Part shown: positions 59,443 through 64,000 of the stretch, in pieces | Layout: every line of letters starts with the position of its first letter | How positions within the stretch are numbered: the first letter of the stretch is position 1 | Assembly: GCF_005938385.1 (NCBI RefSeq) | Contig: NZ_VCRA01000018.1 | Span: forward strand, 385-64,384 | DNA: 64,000 bases | Direction: 5' to 3' | Source: Paenibacillus mesophilus | GTDB taxonomy: Bacteria; Bacillota; Bacilli; Paenibacillales; NBRC-103111 | The notes under the pieces: generated by a model | Seen by the model: the letters and a program-made list of their open reading frames with translations, nothing else | Databases searched by the model: none | Told to the model about the DNA's origin: nothing | Position numbers and translations under genes: made by a program

Positions 59443-60257
59443 TGCGAAGGCGGCATGCCCATCTTGGCCGAGAAAGCCCGGCTGAAATAGAAGCCGTTGT
59501 CGTACCCGCAGCGGCGGGCGATATCGTCGAGCGTCCAGTCCGTTTCCACCAGCAGTGCCCGGGCTTTGTTCAGACGCAGGGCGGCTCCGTACGCTCCGGG
59601 CGTCTTGCCGTACGCCGAGGTAAACCTTCTCGTCAGCTGGACCGGGCTTAGTCCGAGCTCTCCGGCCAGCTCCTTCATGCTGAACGGTACGTGAGCCCGC
59701 TCCCGGATCAGCAGCTCCGCCCGTTCCATCAGAGGATCTTCGCGCACGCTCGCAAAGCGGCGGTTCGCATCCGTCTCCCAGCCATACAGCCGCCATATGT
59801 CTAGCAGCAAATATTGCTTACGACTCGCATATGGCTCTTCGTCAAGCTCCCACACCGATCGCAAATAATCGAAGTCGGAGGCGAGCCGCTGCACGTCGCG
59901 GATCGTCACTTTGCCGGAAGGCAGGCCGCTTCGCCCCTTATCTCCCGCCCATACATCCGGACTTTGCCCCGCAGAGTCGTCCCGTTCTCCGGCATGCAGC
60001 GAGAAGTTGAAGACGAAGAACGTCAGAGGCTTGACGATGACGCGCCGGAACGTCGTGAACGGCGGACAGAATACAAGGTCTCCCCGCTCGGCCGTCCCTT
60101 CCTCTCCATCGATTTCGTAACGAAACGAGCCCGATTCGACGGCAAACATCATCCAGGCGTGATGCGAATCGGTTTCCATTAGAAACTGTTCCTTATGCCG
60201 CCAGTAACGAACATTATGGATGAATGGAACGAGCTGTTCGGGAGATAGCGCGTCCAT
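59418..60257 (-). CDS. AraC-family regulator (third)
   Basis: Regulator of 279 residues. The N-terminal cupin-like sensor (HHAWMMFAVESGSFRYEIDG, GDLVFCPPFTTFRR) is of the arabinose-binding type. The C-terminal double helix-turn-helix is complete (LAGELGLSPVQLTRRFTSAY, RRCGYDNGFYFSRAFSAKMG, MPPSHYRES). It is not a close relative of the pair at 4639 and 34252. AAGGAGGATG lies before the ATG. Divergent from the FAD oxidoreductase at 60380 with about 120 bases between, so it likely controls that gene. Confidence 0.9.
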   Translation of the reverse strand: MDALSPEQLVPFIHNVRYWRHKEQFLMETDSHHAWMMFAVESGSFRYEIDGEEGTAERGDLVFCPPFTTFRRVIVKPLTFFVFNFSLHAGERDDSAGQSPDVWAGDKGRSGLPSGKVTIRDVQRLASDFDYLRSVWELDEEPYASRKQYLLLDIWRLYGWETDANRRFASVREDPLMERAELLIRERAHVPFSMKELAGELGLSPVQLTRRFTSAYGKTPGAYGAALRLNKARALLVETDWTLDDIARRCGYDNGFYFSRAFSAKMGMPPSHYRESNRL

Positions 60258-60379
60258 CGCTCATCCTCCTTGTCGGGATGAAATAAAGTATAAATCCATG
60301 ATAACTTATTGAATGTCAAAAGCAAATCGTTTCCACTATCATGAAATTAGATACAAGTTCATGATAAAGGGTGAGAGAA

Positions 60380-62626
60380 GTGAAGCTGGAGACAATCGTA
60401 ACGGATATCACTGTCGTCGGCGGCGGATTGGCGGGGGTGTGCGCGGCCATAGCTGCGGCCCGGCAAGGCCGGACGGTGGCCCTTGTGCAGAACCGGCCGG
60501 TTCTGGGAGGCAATGCGAGCAGCGAAGTACGCGTATGGGTGAGCGGAGCTTCGGCTACGGGCACTCACCGCTTTGCGAGAGAAACCGGAATTATGGGCGA
60601 ACTGTTCGTCGAGAACCAATACCGCAATCCGGACGGGAATCCGTATTACTGGGATACCGTCGTGCTGGAGACGGTGCTCGCCGAGCCGAACATCGGGCTG
60701 TTTCTGAACACCGATGTGCATGAGGTCGAGGCCGAAGGATCCGACGATAACCGGCGCATCGTATCCGTTACCGGATGGATGATGGGCTCGGAACGCAAAA
60801 TCCGCTTCGAAAGCCCGGTCTTCATCGACTGCACGGGGGATGGACTCGTCGGCTTCCTGGCGGGGGCGAGCTGCCGGATCGGCCGGGAAGCGCGGGCGGA
60901 ATTCGGGGAATCGTGGGCTCCCGAAGTCGCGGACGACATTACGCTCGGCAGCACGCTGCTGTTCTATACGAAGGATGTCGGCCATCCGGTCAAATATGTG
61001 CCGCCTTCGTTCGCCAAAGACATTACGAAGACGACGATTCCGGAGCGTCGCATTATCCGAACGGGCGATTCCGGGTGTCACTACTGGTGGATCGAATGGG
61101 GCGGCGAGCTCGATACGGTCCACGAGAACGAGCGGATTCGCGACGAGCTGTGGGCAGCCATATACGGGATATGGGACTATATTAAAAATTCAGGCAAGTT
61201 CGATGCCGGCAACTTGACGCTCGAGTGGGTCGGAGCGGTGCCGGGCAAAAGGGAGTTTCGCCGCTTCGTCGGAGATTACATGCTGACCCAGAACGACATC
61301 CTGCGCCAGGAGCCGTTCGCCGATCGGGTCGCCTTCGGCGGCTGGTCGATCGATCTGCATCCGCCGCAAGGGATGTATGCCGAGGCGAGCGGATCGAAGC
61401 ATATGTACTCGGACGGCATCTACCATATCCCTTATCGCTCGCTGTATTCGGTCAACGTATCCAATATGCTGATGGCGGGCCGCAATATTAGCGCTTCGCA
61501 CGTTGCGTTCGGCACAACGCGGGTGATGGCGACGTGCGCGATCATGGGCGAAGCGGCTGGAACGGCTGCCGCCCTATGTGCCGGGAAAGGCGTTACGCCT
61601 CGCGACGTATATATGCATCATCTGGAAGAGCTGCAGCAGACGCTGCTGCGTCAGGACGCCTCCTTGATCGGGCTCGCGAATAACGATCCGCTGGACAGGG
61701 CGCGGAATACAACGGTGTCCGCATCCAGCACATTATCCGCGCTATCGGTTGAAGAGGCGGACGAGGCTTTCCCGCTAACATCCGACGTTGCTATGTTGTT
61801 TCCCGTCGACCCAGGCATCGGGCGGCTGGAGCTGCTCGTCGACGCCCAAGCGGGGACTGTGCTTGAAGTCGAGCTGTGGGACACGGACCGGGCGGAAAAC
61901 TATGTACCGCATAAGCTGATCGTGCGCGATACCGTCGCCGTCGAGCCGGGGGAGCGGCAATGGATCCCGGTTAACCTCCCATGGCGTCCGGCGGCTCCAT
62001 GCAATGCATTCGTTATCGTCAGGGCGAACGAGTCCGTTTCGCTATGGTTGTCGCACCGGCCGTTGACAGGAGTGCTCTCGTTCTTCCGTGGGCGGCAGCC
62101 GATCGTCGATCCGAAGCTGGAGGAGAAGCAGCCGTCGCAGCCGGTAGTCGAATGGAGCATGCGGAAGACGGTGCGGAAGCCGTTCTGCTTCCGGGCGGTC
62201 GACAAGACGGAGGCCTATACGGCGGAGCGCGTGATTGACGGGTATACCCGTCCTTACGGCGGCCCGCGCATGTGGGTGTCCGAACCGATGGCCGAAGGCG
62301 GGGAAGAGTGGCTGGAGCTTCAATGGCCGCAAGAGGTTCCGCTTTCCGAGGTACAGTTGATCTGGAACGACGACGTCAACGAATATTTGATCAATCTGCA
62401 TTATATCCGCACATCGTTCGACGTCATGCCCGAGCTCGCCGCCGATTACCGGCTGGAAGCTTGGGTCGGGGGCGAATGGAGGATGCTTCACCGGGAGACG
62501 GACAATCGCAAGCGCAAAAAAACTCACCGGTTCGATTCGGTGAGCACCGCACGGCTGCGCATCGTCGTCGAGCGGACGAACGGCTGTCCCCGCGCGGAGC
62601 TGGTGGAAATTCGCGCTTATTCTTAA
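60380..62626 (+). CDS. FAD-dependent oxidoreductase with C-terminal discoidin-like domain
   Basis: Protein of 748 residues of the FAD_oxidored group. The FAD site starts at residue 7 (DITVVGGGLAGVCAAIAAAR), followed by LGGNASSEVRVWVSG and FIDCTGDGLVGFLAGA. The second FAD segment is NMLMAGRNISASHVAFGTTR (near 367). From about 435 to the end there is a beta-rich region ending in a discoidin/F5-8C-like carbohydrate domain (RVIDGYTRPYGGPRMWVSEP, RTNGCPRAELVEIRAY). No signal peptide. GTG at 60380 with GGGTGAGAG before it is preferred over the GTG at 60371. Likely oxidises a sugar or polyol. Terminator after it. Confidence 0.88.
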   Translation: MKLETIVTDITVVGGGLAGVCAAIAAARQGRTVALVQNRPVLGGNASSEVRVWVSGASATGTHRFARETGIMGELFVENQYRNPDGNPYYWDTVVLETVLAEPNIGLFLNTDVHEVEAEGSDDNRRIVSVTGWMMGSERKIRFESPVFIDCTGDGLVGFLAGASCRIGREARAEFGESWAPEVADDITLGSTLLFYTKDVGHPVKYVPPSFAKDITKTTIPERRIIRTGDSGCHYWWIEWGGELDTVHENERIRDELWAAIYGIWDYIKNSGKFDAGNLTLEWVGAVPGKREFRRFVGDYMLTQNDILRQEPFADRVAFGGWSIDLHPPQGMYAEASGSKHMYSDGIYHIPYRSLYSVNVSNMLMAGRNISASHVAFGTTRVMATCAIMGEAAGTAAALCAGKGVTPRDVYMHHLEELQQTLLRQDASLIGLANNDPLDRARNTTVSASSTLSALSVEEADEAFPLTSDVAMLFPVDPGIGRLELLVDAQAGTVLEVELWDTDRAENYVPHKLIVRDTVAVEPGERQWIPVNLPWRPAAPCNAFVIVRANESVSLWLSHRPLTGVLSFFRGRQPIVDPKLEEKQPSQPVVEWSMRKTVRKPFCFRAVDKTEAYTAERVIDGYTRPYGGPRMWVSEPMAEGGEEWLELQWPQEVPLSEVQLIWNDDVNEYLINLHYIRTSFDVMPELAADYRLEAWVGGEWRMLHRETDNRKRKKTHRFDSVSTARLRIVVERTNGCPRAELVEIRAYS

Positions 62627-62644
62627 TCGTAACCGTATGGATCG

Positions 62645-62683
62645 AGGGGCCGGGCAAACGCGATTCGCGTTCGCCCGGCCCCT
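62645..62683 (+). terminator. Terminator of the FAD oxidoreductase gene
   Basis: Stem AGGGGCCGGGC with complement around AACGCGATTCGCGTT. A short T-rich tail follows. Confidence 0.75.
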
Positions 62684-62870
62684 GTTTGGATTGACGGCGG
62701 ATCAGCCGTCCGACCTATTTGGGCTGGTGGCGGACATGGTCGCAAGTGCGGACAAAGCAGCGGCAAAAGGACCGTATACAGCGTTCGTCAAGTATAGTAC
62801 TATAAAGTTAGTTTCATTTATCGGGATTGGGTTTCATTAGATGGAACATCAATTGAAGGAGGATGGCGCG

Positions 62871-63650
62871 GTGAACGATTCGATTAAAGAACAGGTCCAG
62901 CGGCAATTTTCCAGGAACGCGCAGCATTATGTTGCGAGCCCATTGCACGCGAAAGGCGGAGATTTGTCTTATCTGGTTTCCGTATCGGAAGCGGACGGCA
63001 ATATGGAGGTTCTGGATATCGCGACCGGAGGCGGCCATGTGGCGAATGCGCTTGCCCCGCTCGTCCGTCGGGTGACCGCTTGCGATTTGACCAAAGAAAT
63101 GCTGGAGGCAGCGGCCGCCTTTATACGCGGCAACGGCCATTCGAACGTCGACTTTGTCGAAGGCGATGCGGAACGGCTTCCTTTTCCCGACGGCGCTTTC
63201 GATCTGGTCACTTGCCGGATAGCGGCTCATCATTTTCCCGACGTTCCGGCATTCGCGGCGGAATCGTTCCGCGTGTTGAAGCCGGGTGGCAGACTGCTGC
63301 TTATCGACAATGTCGCTCCGGAGAACGGGATGTTCGACCGGTTCTATAACGAAGTAGAGAAGCAAAGAGATCCGAGCCATGTCCGGGCCTGGACAAAGAC
63401 CGAATGGATCCGCCTGCTCGAAGTATCGGGCTTCCGGGTCGATTCCATGGTGCGCTTTCCGAAAATGTTTCAGTTTCGCGACTGGTGCGGCAGAGCGGGG
63501 CTTCCGAAGGAACAGGCCGATCTGCTGGAGAGCAAGCTGCTGCAAGCCCCTGAGGAGATGCGGCGGTTTTTCTCGGTCCAAGCCGACGAATCCGGCAATC
63601 TGGTCAGCTTCGGCGGCGAATCGGCCTGCTTCCGGGCGATCCGGCCGTAA
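62871..63650 (+). CDS. Class I SAM-dependent methyltransferase (UbiE-like)
   Basis: Methyltransferase of 259 residues. The SAM-binding motif is VLDIATGGGHVANALAP (about 46-62), then the acidic end of strand 2 (VTACDLTKEML), FVEGDAERLPFPDGAFDLVT (near 94) and the post-motif RVLKPGGRLLLIDNVAPE (near 134). It resembles ubiquinone/menaquinone-type and YcgJ-like methyltransferases; the substrate is unknown. GTG start chosen because AAGGAGG lies 8 bases upstream; an ATG ten codons earlier has no site. Confidence 0.9.
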   Translation: MNDSIKEQVQRQFSRNAQHYVASPLHAKGGDLSYLVSVSEADGNMEVLDIATGGGHVANALAPLVRRVTACDLTKEMLEAAAAFIRGNGHSNVDFVEGDAERLPFPDGAFDLVTCRIAAHHFPDVPAFAAESFRVLKPGGRLLLIDNVAPENGMFDRFYNEVEKQRDPSHVRAWTKTEWIRLLEVSGFRVDSMVRFPKMFQFRDWCGRAGLPKEQADLLESKLLQAPEEMRRFFSVQADESGNLVSFGGESACFRAIRP

Positions 63651-63737
63651 ATCGCAAGCCGCGAGGCGCACACATCGGGACATTCGCTCATATGTTACGG
63701 ATGTAGGTTCGATCCATAACGAAAAGGACTGAAAGTC

Positions 63738-64000
63738 GTGTATACTTTTTCACTAGCGCTACTTCCTTATGCAAGCCAACCGTACAATAGTTCGAGAAAC
63801 CCCTATAACCTTGTTGCGGGGCAAATCATCGGTATCCCTTGCGCGCCGCCGCCAATACCGGTTGCGGACCCTTACACGTTTCCTTCTTACCGGTCATCTG
63901 GGCAGGGAGGAATCGGCCAAGCGCAATTGGATCTGATCAACGAAATGCGCACCCTGTGGGAACAGCACGTGGCGTGGACAAGGATGCTGATCATTAGCAT
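63738..64000 (+). CDS. Start of a LysM-remnant protein (partial, runs off the window)
   Basis: Open frame from GTG at 63738 to the window end without a stop, 87 full codons seen, with AAAGGA 10 bases upstream. NPYNLVAGQIIGIP looks like the last strand of a LysM wall-binding domain, but the first half of that domain is replaced by an unrelated start (YTFSLALLPYASQPYNSSR). A Pro-rich linker follows, then LDLINEMRTLWEQHVAWTRM. I know this last segment from a Paenibacillus family of helical proteins of unknown function that often follow LysM domains. The rest is outside the window. Confidence 0.7.
   Translation, partial: MYTFSLALLPYASQPYNSSRNPYNLVAGQIIGIPCAPPPIPVADPYTFPSYRSSGQGGIGQAQLDLINEMRTLWEQHVAWTRMLIIS

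Overview
The window reads as a chromosomal segment of a moderately GC-rich, endospore-forming Firmicute, most likely Paenibacillus or a close relative in the Paenibacillaceae. Reasons: a Bacillales-type block of 16 tRNA genes, strong AGGAGG-like ribosome binding sites, the spore protein SspI, a YjcZ-like micropeptide, a LiaFSR/PspA envelope-stress locus, and many AraC, GntR and Gfo/Idh genes. No prophage, intact insertion sequence or CRISPR array was seen.

Layout. 1-1770: tRNA block ending in a perfect terminator. 1950-6810: GntR regulator, two Gfo/Idh oxidoreductases, a fumarylacetoacetase-family enzyme and an AraC regulator. 7090-13700: an HD-GYP/GGDEF pair for c-di-GMP, moaA, a 1095-residue hybrid kinase with a degenerate first kinase module, and a 28-residue YjcZ-like peptide. 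13861-17814: Eis-like acetyltransferase, ECF-like sigma factor with a partner protein, and a secreted protein. 18110-22763: membrane-stress locus (LiaI-like, PspA, PspC, PspA, LiaF, LiaS, LiaR). 22985-28649: second GntR, beta-helix protein, LacI regulator and orphan solute-binding lipoprotein. 29015-33285: four-gene catabolic operon (M20 deacylase, class V aminotransferase, TIM-barrel isomerase, zinc dehydrogenase). 33403-38992: small membrane peptide, GNAT, second AraC beside a decayed oxidoreductase, second beta-helix protein, and two poorly known genes. 39171-43625: zwf, Tat-type phosphoesterase, RF3. 43914-48972: two-component system, sspI, RCK potassium regulator, TrmH-type methyltransferase, frameshifted CcdC. 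49278-52158: reactive-sulfur operon with CstR and its operators. 52686-64000: Rrf2, LLM oxidoreductase, MFS exporter, pseudo-receiver regulator, trxB, HxlR/YceI pair, LspA-like protein, AraC with a large FAD oxidoreductase, a methyltransferase and the start of a LysM-type protein.

How the parts work together. The GntR paralogues at 1950 and 22985 and the 29015 operon all start behind nearly the same AT-rich palindromic promoter, so the three loci may be one scattered regulon. The two AraC paralogues (4639-5517, 34252-35193) each sit divergent from a Gfo/Idh gene, intact in one case and a remnant in the other, which suggests locus duplication and decay. CstR, with Cys31 and Cys60 and no copper-site His, sits beside genes for persulfide handling that carry matching operators.

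The most interesting non-coding signal is a dispersed stem-loop repeat (35326-35427, 46152-46253, 46848-46905, partial at 15121-15150). Its closing stem changes sequence between copies but keeps pairing. Other short repeat families fill the intergenic regions near 40745, 43688-43872, 46327/57551 and 52178-52306.
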